Below, piece by piece: positions 44,740-53,572 of a stretch of 64,000 nucleotides of DNA. The notes beneath the pieces are model-generated. The model saw nothing but the letters and a program-made list of their open reading frames with translations. It made no database searches and was not told where the DNA came from. Positions within the stretch are counted from its first letter, which is position 1; every line of letters starts with the position of its first letter. A program made the position numbers and the translations under genes. The DNA is from Nocardioides houyundeii (lineage in GTDB: Bacteria; Actinomycetota; Actinomycetes; Propionibacteriales; Nocardioidaceae). The stretch is from positions 186,001 through 250,000 of the forward strand of contig NZ_CP025581.1 of the NCBI RefSeq assembly GCF_002865585.1, given 5' to 3'.

Positions 44740-46674
44740 ATGGACACCACCCACGCGTCGGCCCAGGAGGTGCGAGCAGCGCTCGCCGAGCTCCAGGGGC
44801 ACGAGGCCTGGGCACTGCTGCGGCTGGCTCGCAAGGAGCCCGGGGACCCCGACGTCGTCACGTTCGTCGGTGGCCCGCGCAGCGAGGTCGACTCGCTGCT
44901 CGACGTGCCGCTGGAGGAGGGGACGCCGCCCGAGGGGCGCCGTTTCGACCGGCTGCTCGCGGTGCCCTTCCGCCAGGTGCGCGAGCGTGGCTTCGAGGCC
45001 CACGACGACGGCGCGCCGCTGGTGGTGGTCGACATCGAGACCGAGCAGCGGTTCGCGGTGCCCGCGGTGCTGGAGGCGATCGTCGACGAAGGGCTGGAGT
45101 TCACCGACCGCGGCGGGTTCGAGACCTCTGACGAGGACTACGCCGAGGTCGTGGAGTCGATCATCCGCGACGAGATCGGGCAGGGCGAGGGCGCCAACCT
45201 GGTCATCGGGCGGCACTACACCGCTGTCGTCGCCGACTGGGACGCGGACAAGGCGTTGACCCTGTTCCGACGGCTGCTGGACCGCGAGCGCGGGGCCTAC
45301 TGGACGTTTTGCTTCTTCACCGGCGACCGCTACCTGATCGGCGCCAGCCCGGAGCGGCACGTCAGCGTGCACGGCGGCGACGTGCGAATGAACCCGATCT
45401 CGGGGACCTTCCGGGTCGGGGCGACCAGCGCGGCGGAGATGAAGCCGCGGCTGCTGGAGTTCCTGCGCGACGAGAAGGAGATCTACGAGCTCTTCATGGT
45501 CGTCGACGAAGAGCTCAAGATGATGTGCGAGCTGTGCCACGAGGGCGGCATGGTGCTCGGGCCCTTCCTCAAGCCGATGACCCACCTGGTGCACACCGAG
45601 TACCTGCTGGCGGGCCGGTCCAACCGGGACGTGCGCGAGATCCTGCGCGACACGATGTACGCCGCGACCGTGACCGGCAGCCCGGTGGAGAACGCGTGCC
45701 GGCTGATCAAGACCTACGAGCCCGAGGGCCGCGGCTACTACGGCGCGGCGCTGGCCCTGCTGGGGCGCGACGAGAGCGGCGAGGCCACGGCCGACAGCCC
45801 CATCGTGATCAGGACCGCGGACGTCTCCCTCGACGGCCGGGTGAAGGTGACCGCGGGCGCCACGCTGGTGCGTGACTCCGACCCGGCGTACGAGGTGGCG
45901 GAGACGCACGCCAAGGCCGGCGGCATCCTCTCCGCCCTCGGCCTGGTGCCCGGTGCCGGCACCCCCGCGCAGGGCCTGGCCGAGCTGGCGCGTGACGAGG
46001 ACGTGCTGATCGCCCTGCAGTCGCGCAACCGCCGGCTCTCGACGTTCTGGCTCACCGACCAGGCCGGGTCCACCCCGGACCCGGAGCTGGCGGGCAAGCG
46101 GGTCGGGATCATCGACTGCGAGGACGACTTCGTCAACATGCTGAGCCACATGCTCGGCGTGATGGGCATGACCAGCGAGGTGGTCCGGCACGAGGCGCTC
46201 GACGACCACGACCTCGACGAGCTCTTCGACCGGTGGGACCTGGTCATCGTCGGTCCCGGCCCCGGTGACCCGCGCGACGGCGACGACCCGAAGATCGCCC
46301 GGGTCCGCGCCGCGGTGGACCGGCTGCTCGCGCGGCGCCAGAAGTTCCTGGCCGTGTGCCTGGGGCACCAGACGCTCTGCGAGCGGCTGGAGATCCCCCT
46401 GGTCTTCAAGGACATCGTCTTCCAGGGCACCCAGTCCACGGTCACGATCGGCGACCGGGTGGAGCGGGTGGGCTTCTACAACACCTTCGTCGGCCGGGTC
46501 GGCGAGTCCGGACTGCCGGACTCGGTGCGGGTCGAGACCGACCCGGAGACCGGAGACATCCACTCCTTGGTGGGACCGCACTACCAAGGCATACAGTTCC
46601 ACGCGGAGTCGATCCTCACCGAGCGCGGCTACGACCTGATCAACGAGCTGGTCGCGCAGGTGCTGCGCGGCTGA
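44740..46674 (+). CDS. fused anthranilate synthase (TrpE–TrpG/PhzE-type)
   Basis: A 644-residue bifunctional enzyme. The chorismate-binding domain (about 90–430) has FCFFTGDRYLIGASPERHVS, RMNPISGTFRVG and TMYAATVTGSPVENACRL. From about 452 comes a class I glutamine amidotransferase with VGPGPGDPRDGDD, the nucleophile Cys540 in AVCLGHQ and the His/Glu pair in FHAESI. It aminates chorismate using glutamine; the sequence could be an anthranilate synthase or a PhzE-like enzyme making aminodeoxyisochorismate, and I cannot separate these. No other phenazine genes are present. Confidence 0.85.
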   Translation: MDTTHASAQEVRAALAELQGHEAWALLRLARKEPGDPDVVTFVGGPRSEVDSLLDVPLEEGTPPEGRRFDRLLAVPFRQVRERGFEAHDDGAPLVVVDIETEQRFAVPAVLEAIVDEGLEFTDRGGFETSDEDYAEVVESIIRDEIGQGEGANLVIGRHYTAVVADWDADKALTLFRRLLDRERGAYWTFCFFTGDRYLIGASPERHVSVHGGDVRMNPISGTFRVGATSAAEMKPRLLEFLRDEKEIYELFMVVDEELKMMCELCHEGGMVLGPFLKPMTHLVHTEYLLAGRSNRDVREILRDTMYAATVTGSPVENACRLIKTYEPEGRGYYGAALALLGRDESGEATADSPIVIRTADVSLDGRVKVTAGATLVRDSDPAYEVAETHAKAGGILSALGLVPGAGTPAQGLAELARDEDVLIALQSRNRRLSTFWLTDQAGSTPDPELAGKRVGIIDCEDDFVNMLSHMLGVMGMTSEVVRHEALDDHDLDELFDRWDLVIVGPGPGDPRDGDDPKIARVRAAVDRLLARRQKFLAVCLGHQTLCERLEIPLVFKDIVFQGTQSTVTIGDRVERVGFYNTFVGRVGESGLPDSVRVETDPETGDIHSLVGPHYQGIQFHAESILTERGYDLINELVAQVLRG

Positions 46675-46705
46675 GGCACCAACCACCACCAGGGGGACGC
46701 AAGAC

Positions 46706-48109
46706 ATGACGGCTGGATTCAAGGTGCGCCTCGCGGCGTGCGCGTCGGCGGCAGCGGTGGCGCTGGGCGCCCTGGCCGGTGCCCCCACCGCGACGGCTTC
46801 CCCCACCCCCACCGAGGTCAGCCTGAGCATCGTCGACCCCGCCGCCCGGGCCGCGGGGCAGCGGGTCTCCGCGCCCTCGTCGGCGCCGATCAAGAGCAAG
46901 TTCTCCATCCGCGGCAAGGTCAAGGTGAAGGGCAAGTCCAAGCGGACCGTGCGCCTGCTGGAGAAGCGCGGCAAGCGCACCGTGGTCATCGCCCGCAAGA
47001 AGACCTCCAAGAAGGGCGTGTTCACCTTCAAGGTCAAGGCGGGCAAGAAGCAGAAGGCCCGCAAGTTCACCGTGCTGGCTCCCCGGGCGCGTGGGGTGAA
47101 GAAGTTCCAGAAGCGGTTCAAGGTCCGCATCGTGTCCAACAAGGCCGCGAGCGCCGTGGCGCCGACCTGGGCGAACGGCACCTCGGTCGCCTACTCCGCG
47201 GCGCCCACGATCGCCTCGGGGTTCGTCGGCGGTGAGGCGGCCGCCGGTCGCACCGTGCTGGTCCAGCAGCAGTTCGGCAAGAAGTGGTTCGACGCCGCCC
47301 AGACCGTCTCGGGTGCCGACGGCTCGTTCTCGGTCGCGCTGAGCAACGACTGGCTGCGCAGCGCCCCCACCCGGGTCCTGGTCCCCAAGACCGGGTCCGC
47401 CCGCGCCGCGGTCTCCGAGCCCGCCGGTACGGCGGTCGTCCCCGACTACGTGCCCAACGGCACCGACCCCGGCGACTGGACCGAGTTCGACCCGTCCCGG
47501 CGCTTCCGGTTCAACCCGTGCGCGCCGATCGTCTACAAGGTCAACTACACCCACGCTCCCGGGTACGCCCGGGCCATGGTGGCCCGCGTGATGCGCCACG
47601 TCCGGCTCGCCACGGGCTACACGCTGGTCGACGGCGGGGACACCGCCGGCTGGCCGGACCCCGCTCCGGGGCAGGCCGGTGCGGACGCCGACACCATGCT
47701 GATCATCGGCTTCGGCGGCCAGGCGAACACCTCCATGGACCTGTCCGGCAACACGCTGGGTCGCGGTGGTCCGGACAAGGGCGTGTGGGCCAAGGACTCG
47801 CGCGGGCGGCACGTGCAGATCACCCGCGCCTCGCTGATGCTCGACACCGTCGAGCCGCCGGTCGCGTGGAACGAGGACATGATGTCCAAGACCCTGACCC
47901 ACGAGATCGCGCACGCCCTCGGCCTGGGCCACGCCACCTCGCTGGGACAGATGCTCGGCCCGATCAACGGCCCCGAGCGTCCCACCCGCTACGGCACCGG
48001 GGACCTCGCCGGTCTCGCGACCAAGGGCATGCAGGCCGGGTGCTCGCGTCCCGAGCTCAAGAAGGGCGCGCGGGTCGCTCCGGTGACGAACAGCGTCAAG
48101 CTGCCCTGA
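46706..48109 (+). CDS. secreted zinc metalloprotease (metzincin-like)
   Basis: A 467-residue secreted protein. A signal peptide (MTAGFKVRLAACASAAAVAL, cleaved near TATAS) is followed by a very basic lysine-rich immunoglobulin-like region (KGKSKRTVRLLEKRGKRTVV and repeats). The C-terminal catalytic domain has HEIAHALGLGH at 399–409, the extended HExxHxxGxxH zinc site of matrixin-type enzymes. AGGGGGA precedes the ATG. The basic region may bind the cell surface. It lies downstream of the fused anthranilate synthase without obvious relation. Confidence 0.85.
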   Translation: MTAGFKVRLAACASAAAVALGALAGAPTATASPTPTEVSLSIVDPAARAAGQRVSAPSSAPIKSKFSIRGKVKVKGKSKRTVRLLEKRGKRTVVIARKKTSKKGVFTFKVKAGKKQKARKFTVLAPRARGVKKFQKRFKVRIVSNKAASAVAPTWANGTSVAYSAAPTIASGFVGGEAAAGRTVLVQQQFGKKWFDAAQTVSGADGSFSVALSNDWLRSAPTRVLVPKTGSARAAVSEPAGTAVVPDYVPNGTDPGDWTEFDPSRRFRFNPCAPIVYKVNYTHAPGYARAMVARVMRHVRLATGYTLVDGGDTAGWPDPAPGQAGADADTMLIIGFGGQANTSMDLSGNTLGRGGPDKGVWAKDSRGRHVQITRASLMLDTVEPPVAWNEDMMSKTLTHEIAHALGLGHATSLGQMLGPINGPERPTRYGTGDLAGLATKGMQAGCSRPELKKGARVAPVTNSVKLP

Positions 48110-48193
48110 TCCTCACCTCGCTGGCTCCCCGAGTCCCAGCGGGTGGCGCTCCGGCTCACGGTGTGGCAACGCGCCGGCGGGCCGGGGCGTCCC

Positions 48194-48199
48194 TAGGGT
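48194..48199 (+). promoter_or_regulatory. candidate -10 box for the sulfatase gene
   Basis: TAGGGT lies 24 bases before the ATG at 48224; GGGGGAGAG supplies the ribosome site, so a short leader is expected. Confidence 0.4.
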
Positions 48200-48223
48200 G
48201 GGGGCCGCACGGGGGAGAGTGAC

Positions 48224-49912
48224 ATGACGAGAGCACGGTGGTGCGCCGCGCGGGCGGTCGCCCTGGTCGCCGCGGTCGCGATGCTGCTCGGGTGCGTCCC
48301 CGCGATGGGCGACGTGCACCCGGACCGCCCGGTCCGCAAGTCCCGGATCGCTGCGCCCCAGGCCCGTCCGAACATCGTCCTGGTCCTGATGGACGACTTC
48401 TCCATGGACCTGCTGCAGACCATGAAGGGGGCGGGGCGCCTGGCCCGCCGGGCGGCGACGTACCAGCACTTCGTCGTGGACTCGCTGTGCTGCGTCTCGC
48501 GCGCCAGCCTGATGACGGGGCAGTACCCGCACCAGACGGGGGTGCGCACCAACACCGCCTCGCTCGTGCCGGGGGCGGGACCGATGGGCGGCTGGTCGGC
48601 GTTCCGCGCCTACGGCAACGAGCAGCGCAGCGTCAACGTGCGGCTCCAGGCGGCCGGGTACACCACCGGCTTCGTGGGCAAGTACCTCAACCAGTACGAG
48701 TACCTCCCCGGGGTCAAGCCGCTGCCCCCGCTGCCGGCCGGCTGGTCGCAGTTCAACGCCCTGTTCGGGTCGGCGTACGACGGGTGGGGCTTCGACAGCA
48801 CAGGCGTCTCCGGCGGCCGGCTCCAAGCGCGGCACCACCCCATCCCGCCGGCCACGGCCTCGCGCGCCACCCGGGACGCCTCGTACGCCGGCCAGGTGGT
48901 GGAGGACTACGCGCTGGACTTCATCCGTGCCCACCGCTCCGACGCCGCGCCGTACTTCCTCGAGGTGGCGCCGTACGCGCCGCACAACCGGACCAACCCG
49001 CAGGGCGCCTACCCGGGCGACCCGGTCTTCCCGCCCGCCTTCCGGGACCGCGCGGGTGGCAAGAAGGCGCAGGGCAACTGCGGCCTCGTCTCCTGCCGCT
49101 CGCTGACCACCAAGGACCTGCCCGGCTTCGGGGACCGCCGCGCAGACAACGCGCCGCGGACCCTGGCCGGCCGCAAGGCCCGGGCCTGGAACACCGTGCC
49201 CACCCTCGGCGCCGCCCGGGCGACGGCCCACCTGCGCAACCGGGCGCAGATGGTGCAGTCGATCGACCGGACCCTGCGCCGGATCCTCAAGGCGGTCGAC
49301 GAGGACACCGTGGTGGTGCTGACCTCCGACAACGGCTTCCACCTCGGCCAGCTCGGGATGGGGATGGGCAAGGGGACGGCCTACGACACCGACATCCGGG
49401 TGCCGCTGCTCATCGCGGGCCCGGGGATCGCCCCGGGCGCGCGGGCCGAGATGACCAGCAACCTCGACCTGGCTCCCACCTTCGAGGAGCTCGCCGGGCT
49501 GCAGCCGGCCGCGTTCCGCTCCGGCACCTCGCTGGTGCCGACCTTCACCGACCCGACGCTGCGCACCCGCGACCACGTCTTCGTCGAGCACACCACCGAC
49601 ACCGCCGGTGACGACCCGGACCTGGCGTTCACCGGGGGCGAGCTCAAGCGCATCCCGTCCTACGTCGCGGTGCGCAGCCGCGACGCGCTGCTGGTGCGCC
49701 TCGACCTCGACCCCGACCTGCGCCGGACCAGGTACGCCTACGAGTTCTACTCCTACGCCAAGCGCGGCTGGGAGAAGAGGAACGTCGTGCACCAGGCCCG
49801 GTACGCCGCCCAGGTCGCGGCGCTGCGGGCCAAGCTGGGGGAGCTCGACGCGTGCGCCGCGACCGCCGGGGACACCGCGGTGAGCGAACGCTGCCGCCGC
49901 ATCACGCAGTGA
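48224..49912 (+). CDS. sulfatase-family lipoprotein
   Basis: A 562-residue alkaline-phosphatase-superfamily protein. The N-terminal signal ends in MLLGC, so it is probably a lipoprotein. The metal site starts with NIVLVLMDDFSMD. The active-site motif is SLCCVSRASLMTGQ, with the would-be formylglycine Cys89, but the usual proline two residues on is Val91. Later motifs HKxG-like TSDNGFHLGQLGMG and PLLIAGPGIAPGARAE complete the fold. It should hydrolyse a sulfate or phosphate ester outside the cell; the substrate is unknown. Confidence 0.85.
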   Translation: MTRARWCAARAVALVAAVAMLLGCVPAMGDVHPDRPVRKSRIAAPQARPNIVLVLMDDFSMDLLQTMKGAGRLARRAATYQHFVVDSLCCVSRASLMTGQYPHQTGVRTNTASLVPGAGPMGGWSAFRAYGNEQRSVNVRLQAAGYTTGFVGKYLNQYEYLPGVKPLPPLPAGWSQFNALFGSAYDGWGFDSTGVSGGRLQARHHPIPPATASRATRDASYAGQVVEDYALDFIRAHRSDAAPYFLEVAPYAPHNRTNPQGAYPGDPVFPPAFRDRAGGKKAQGNCGLVSCRSLTTKDLPGFGDRRADNAPRTLAGRKARAWNTVPTLGAARATAHLRNRAQMVQSIDRTLRRILKAVDEDTVVVLTSDNGFHLGQLGMGMGKGTAYDTDIRVPLLIAGPGIAPGARAEMTSNLDLAPTFEELAGLQPAAFRSGTSLVPTFTDPTLRTRDHVFVEHTTDTAGDDPDLAFTGGELKRIPSYVAVRSRDALLVRLDLDPDLRRTRYAYEFYSYAKRGWEKRNVVHQARYAAQVAALRAKLGELDACAATAGDTAVSERCRRITQ

Positions 49913-49920
49913 ACCCTGCT

Positions 49921-50544
49921 ATGACTGGCGCTGCCATGAGTAGCGCTGCCGTGACCCCCGACGTGGTGGTGGTGGACCACCACGACTCCTACACCCACAA
50001 CCTGGTGCACCTGGTCGCGGGCGTCACCGGGGTGCTGCCGCGGGTGGTGCAGCACGACGAGGTCCCGGTCGCCGAGGTGCTCAGGCACAGCCACGTGGTG
50101 CTCTCCCCGGGACCGGGCCACCCCGAGGTGGAGCGCGACTTCGGCGTCGGGCGCGAGGTGCTGCGTGCCGGTACCCGCCCGGTGCTGGGGGTCTGCCTGG
50201 GGATGCAGGGCCTGGTGACCGCCTTCGGTGGGCTGGTGGACCGGGTGGAGCCCGCGCACGGCGACCTCGCCGTGGTCGAGCACGACGGGCGGGGGGTGTT
50301 CGCCGGCGTGCCGCAGCGCTTCGGCGCCGTGCGCTACCACTCGCTCGCGGTCCGGGCGCTGCCCGACTGCCTGGAGCAGACCGCCACCAGCCGCGGTGCG
50401 GACGGCGACCCCGTGGTGATGGGCGTGCGGCACCGCCGGCTGCCGCTGGAGGGCGTGCAGTTCCACCCCGAGTCGATCCTGTCCGAGCACGGCGCCGCGC
50501 TGGTGGCGAACTTCCTGGCGCCCGGGTTCGGCCGGGGTGCGTGA
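49921..50544 (+). CDS. pabA: aminodeoxychorismate/anthranilate synthase glutamine amidotransferase subunit
   Basis: A 207-residue class I glutamine amidotransferase. VVDHHDSYTHNLVHLVAG, LSPGPGHPE, nucleophile Cys92 in GVCLGMQG and FHPES are all present. It supplies ammonia to the PabB subunit whose gene starts at its stop codon, for 4-amino-4-deoxychorismate and folate. The start is ambiguous: ATG at 49921 or the in-frame ATG at 49936, which lie in an imperfect 15-nt direct repeat (ATGACTGGCGCTGCC / ATGAGTAGCGCTGCC). Confidence 0.85.
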   Translation: MTGAAMSSAAVTPDVVVVDHHDSYTHNLVHLVAGVTGVLPRVVQHDEVPVAEVLRHSHVVLSPGPGHPEVERDFGVGREVLRAGTRPVLGVCLGMQGLVTAFGGLVDRVEPAHGDLAVVEHDGRGVFAGVPQRFGAVRYHSLAVRALPDCLEQTATSRGADGDPVVMGVRHRRLPLEGVQFHPESILSEHGAALVANFLAPGFGRGA

Positions 50545-51793
50545 TGACCACCCCCGAGGAGCACTTCGCCGAGGTCGCCGCCGCCCAGCCCCGTTGCTTC
50601 TGGCTCGACGGCGGCGGTGCCCGCGACTGGTCGGGACGCCGCTCCATCATCGGCTGGCTGGACCCTGACGACGTCTCCCTGACCCTGGACGCCCGGGCCG
50701 GGGAGGTGCGGCGGCACAGCGGCGGGGGGTCCGTGGTGGTCGGCTCCGACATCTTCGAGGTGCTGGAGGCCGAGCTGGCGTCCGGGTCTGCCCAGGACCA
50801 GTGGTTCGGCTACCTCGGCTACGCCTCCCGCCCGGACCTGCCCGCTCGGGCGGCCCGGTCGGCGGCCGAGGGCGGGCTGCCGGACGCGGTGTGGATGCGG
50901 CCCCGGCACGTGCGGTCCTTCACCCACGCCGCGGCGGTGGGCACCCGGCGTACCGGACCGGCGGAGGGATCGCCGACGGTGCCCGCGGAGTACGCCGCCG
51001 CGTTCGCCGCCGTCCAGGAGGAGCTGCGCGCCGGCAACTCCTACGAGGTCAACCTGACGCACCGGGTCACCACCCGCTCCGACCTCGACCCGGTGACCGC
51101 CTACCTGCGGCTGCGCGAGCTCAACCCCGCCCCTACGCCGGGTTCCTCCAGCACGACGTCGACGGGGCCCGGGGCTGGCTGCTCAGCTCCTCGCCGGAGC
51201 GCTTCGCCCTGGTCGGCGCCGACGGGGAGTGCGAGACCAGGCCGATCAAGGGCACCACCCCGCGCGGTGCCAGCGCAGCCCAGGACGAGGCGTCCCGCGC
51301 GCACCTGGCGGCCGACCCGAAGCTCCGTGCCGAGAACCTGATGATCGTGGACCTGCTGCGCAACGACCTCTCCGCGGTGTGCGAGCCGGGCACGGTCACG
51401 GTGCCCGAGCTGATGGCGGTGGAGTCCTACGAGAGCGTGCACCAGCTGGTCTCGACCGTCCGCGGACGGCTGCGTGCCGGTGTCTCGACGGTGCGCGCGC
51501 TGCACGCCCTCTTCCCTCCGGGGTCGATGACCGGCGCGCCCAAGCTGCGCACCATGGAGATCATCGACGCGGTCGAGGACACCCCCCGCGGTGCGTACGC
51601 CGGCGGGTTCGGCTGGCTCGCGGCGGACGGACGCGCGGACCTGGGGGTGGTGATCCGGTCCCTGATGACGGCCGGCGACGGCCGGTGGACGCTGGGGACC
51701 GGCGGCGGGATCACCGTGCGCTCCGAGGTCGCGGCGGAGTACGCCGAGGCGACGTGGAAGGCGGAACGGCTGCTCCGGGTGCTGGCGGGCTGA
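50541..51793 (+). pseudogene. pabB: aminodeoxychorismate synthase component I with a one-base frameshift
   Basis: Starts at the GTG/ATG overlapping the pabA stop. The first frame encodes the chorismate-binding N-terminus to LRELNPAP at 51133; the remainder (YAGFLQ, then SSSPERFALVG, ETRPIKGTTPRG, MIVDLLRNDLS, FPPGSMTGAPK and GTGGGITVRS) continues in another frame to 51793. One base is missing in the short C-run around 51130–51133: adding one would join NPAP to YAGFLQ exactly as expected for the family. With the base restored the protein is about 417 residues. The conserved motifs downstream argue for an intact gene in the living cell. Confidence 0.82.
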
Positions 51794-51842
51794 GGGGCTC
51801 GCGCGGCTGTGGATGACCGCAGCGAGTGTCGGCAGTAGTGAC

Positions 51843-51848
51843 TAGAAT
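51843..51848 (+). promoter_or_regulatory. -10 box of a leaderless transcript (DUF222/HNH gene)
   Basis: TAGAAT, seven bases, then the ATG at 51856. Confidence 0.5.
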
Positions 51849-51855
51849 CGAACAC

Positions 51856-53562
51856 ATGATCGAGTCATCCACTTCGGCCTCGCGCGGCGGTTCCCCTGAC
51901 CCCTGCGCCGGTCCGGGGACGTCGGAGGCGCTCGCCGTCGGTTGGGCGGCCGACCTGGTCGAGCAGCTCTCGCAGCTCGGGTCCTGCGCGGACTCGGTGA
52001 CCGGCGAGCCTGCCGACGGCGGTGCAGAAGACGGTGCAGAAGACGGTGCAGACGGGGGTGGCACGCGGCTGGCCCTGATCGAAGAGCTCACCCGGGTCAC
52101 CTGCGCGGCGGCGGCGGCTCGGGTGCGACTCACCGCGTCCTTCGTGGCCCAGGAGACCCGGCGGGTGGAGGCGGAGCGGGACCGGGTCCGGCGGGAGCGA
52201 CGCGCCGGCACCCGCAGTCCCCACAGCCGTGCGGTGACCGGCCCCCGGGCGGCGCTCGTGGTCGGTGCCCAGGTCGGGCTGGCCCGGCACGAGTCCCCGG
52301 CGCGGGGCCGTCGGTACGCCGACGCCGCCGTGCTGCTGGTGCGCGACCTGCCGCACACCCTGGCCGCCCTGAGCCGCGGCGACCTCGACGAGGAGCGGGC
52401 GATGGTGGTGGTCCGCGAGACCGAGCACCTGGCGCCGGCCCAGCGGCGGATCCTGGATGCCGAGCTGGCCGCGGCCGACGGTGCCGCGGAGGGGCCGGAT
52501 GCTCTCGACGGGCCGGTCGAGGGGGTCGGCGCGAGCGCGCTGGGCACGATGGGGCCCGAGGCGCTGCGCCAGGCCGTGGTGCGCCTCTCCCTGCGGCTCG
52601 ACGACGATGCGGTCTCCCGTCGCATGAGGCGTGCCCGCCGGCAGCGGCGCGTCGTGGGTCGGCTGCTGGGCGACGGCACCGGCAAGGTCTGCGCCGTCCT
52701 GCCCGACGATCACTACGCGTCGGTGATGGCCGCCCTGGCGCAGGCGGCCGGTGCCGCCGCTGCTGCGGGGGACTCGCGGACCCGTGACCAGGTGAAGGCA
52801 GACACCTTGGTCGCCCGGATCACGGGGCTGGACACCACCCGAGCCGCCCCGGTCGCGGTCAACCTGGTCATCAGCGTCGAGTCGCTGCTGGGGCACTCCA
52901 GCGAGCCGGGCTTCCTGCACGCGCTGACCACCACCGCCGGGCGGCCCACGGGCCGGGGCTCGATCGGTGGCTACATCCCTGCCGGACTGTGTGCCGACCT
53001 CGTCTCCTTGGCGACCGCGGACTCCAGGGCGTCGCTGCGCCGGCTCTTCACCGCACCCGGGGACGACCAGCTGGTCGCGATGGAGAACCGTGCCAGGCTC
53101 TTCGACCGCCAGCTCGCCATGATGATCAACTTCCGCGACGGCGGCGTCTGCCGGACCGTCTGGTGCGACGCACCAGTCCGGCACGCCGACCACGTCACCG
53201 CGGTGGCCGACGACGGGGCCACCAGCCTCGGCAACGGCCAGGGGCTGTGCGAGGCCTGCAACCTCGTCAAGGAGACGCCGGGCTGGGACAGCTGGGCCAC
53301 GACCGACGAGCGAGGTCGGCACGAGGTCGGCACCCTCACGCCGCACGGTCACCTCCACCTGTCCCATCCGCCCGGACTGCCCCGGCCGCCGGGTCCGGGC
53401 GCCGGGACGGGCGCTGGGATGGGCGCCGGGTTGGCGGCGAGCAGGCCCGGCGCCCCCGAACCGCCGGGGGTGCCGGCCGGCCGGAGGTGGCTGGAGAGCC
53501 GGGGGTTCAGCACGGTGGAGGCCGGTTTCGGTGCTCGGGTCCTCTTCGCCGACGCCGGCTGA
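51856..53562 (+). CDS. DUF222 and HNH endonuclease domain protein
   Basis: A 568-residue protein of a family present in many copies in actinobacteria. The long helical DUF222 domain (AALSRGDLDEERAMVVVRET, SRRMRRARRQRRVVGRLLGD) is followed by an HNH nuclease motif near residues 440–475: CRTVWCDAPVRHADHV, then the CxxC of LCEACN. The C-terminus is Pro/Gly-rich and low-complexity. A 12-nt unit repeated about three times (52021–52056) encodes an acidic GAED stretch near the N-terminus. Copies of this family may be mobile or part of DNA-processing systems; the function is unknown. Confidence 0.88.
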   Translation: MIESSTSASRGGSPDPCAGPGTSEALAVGWAADLVEQLSQLGSCADSVTGEPADGGAEDGAEDGADGGGTRLALIEELTRVTCAAAAARVRLTASFVAQETRRVEAERDRVRRERRAGTRSPHSRAVTGPRAALVVGAQVGLARHESPARGRRYADAAVLLVRDLPHTLAALSRGDLDEERAMVVVRETEHLAPAQRRILDAELAAADGAAEGPDALDGPVEGVGASALGTMGPEALRQAVVRLSLRLDDDAVSRRMRRARRQRRVVGRLLGDGTGKVCAVLPDDHYASVMAALAQAAGAAAAAGDSRTRDQVKADTLVARITGLDTTRAAPVAVNLVISVESLLGHSSEPGFLHALTTTAGRPTGRGSIGGYIPAGLCADLVSLATADSRASLRRLFTAPGDDQLVAMENRARLFDRQLAMMINFRDGGVCRTVWCDAPVRHADHVTAVADDGATSLGNGQGLCEACNLVKETPGWDSWATTDERGRHEVGTLTPHGHLHLSHPPGLPRPPGPGAGTGAGMGAGLAASRPGAPEPPGVPAGRRWLESRGFSTVEAGFGARVLFADAG

Positions 53563-53572
53563 GCGCCGCTTC

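Noticed and set aside
44740..46674. Phenazine biosynthesis cluster
   Set aside because: Only the PhzE-like enzyme is present; none of the other phenazine genes is in the window.
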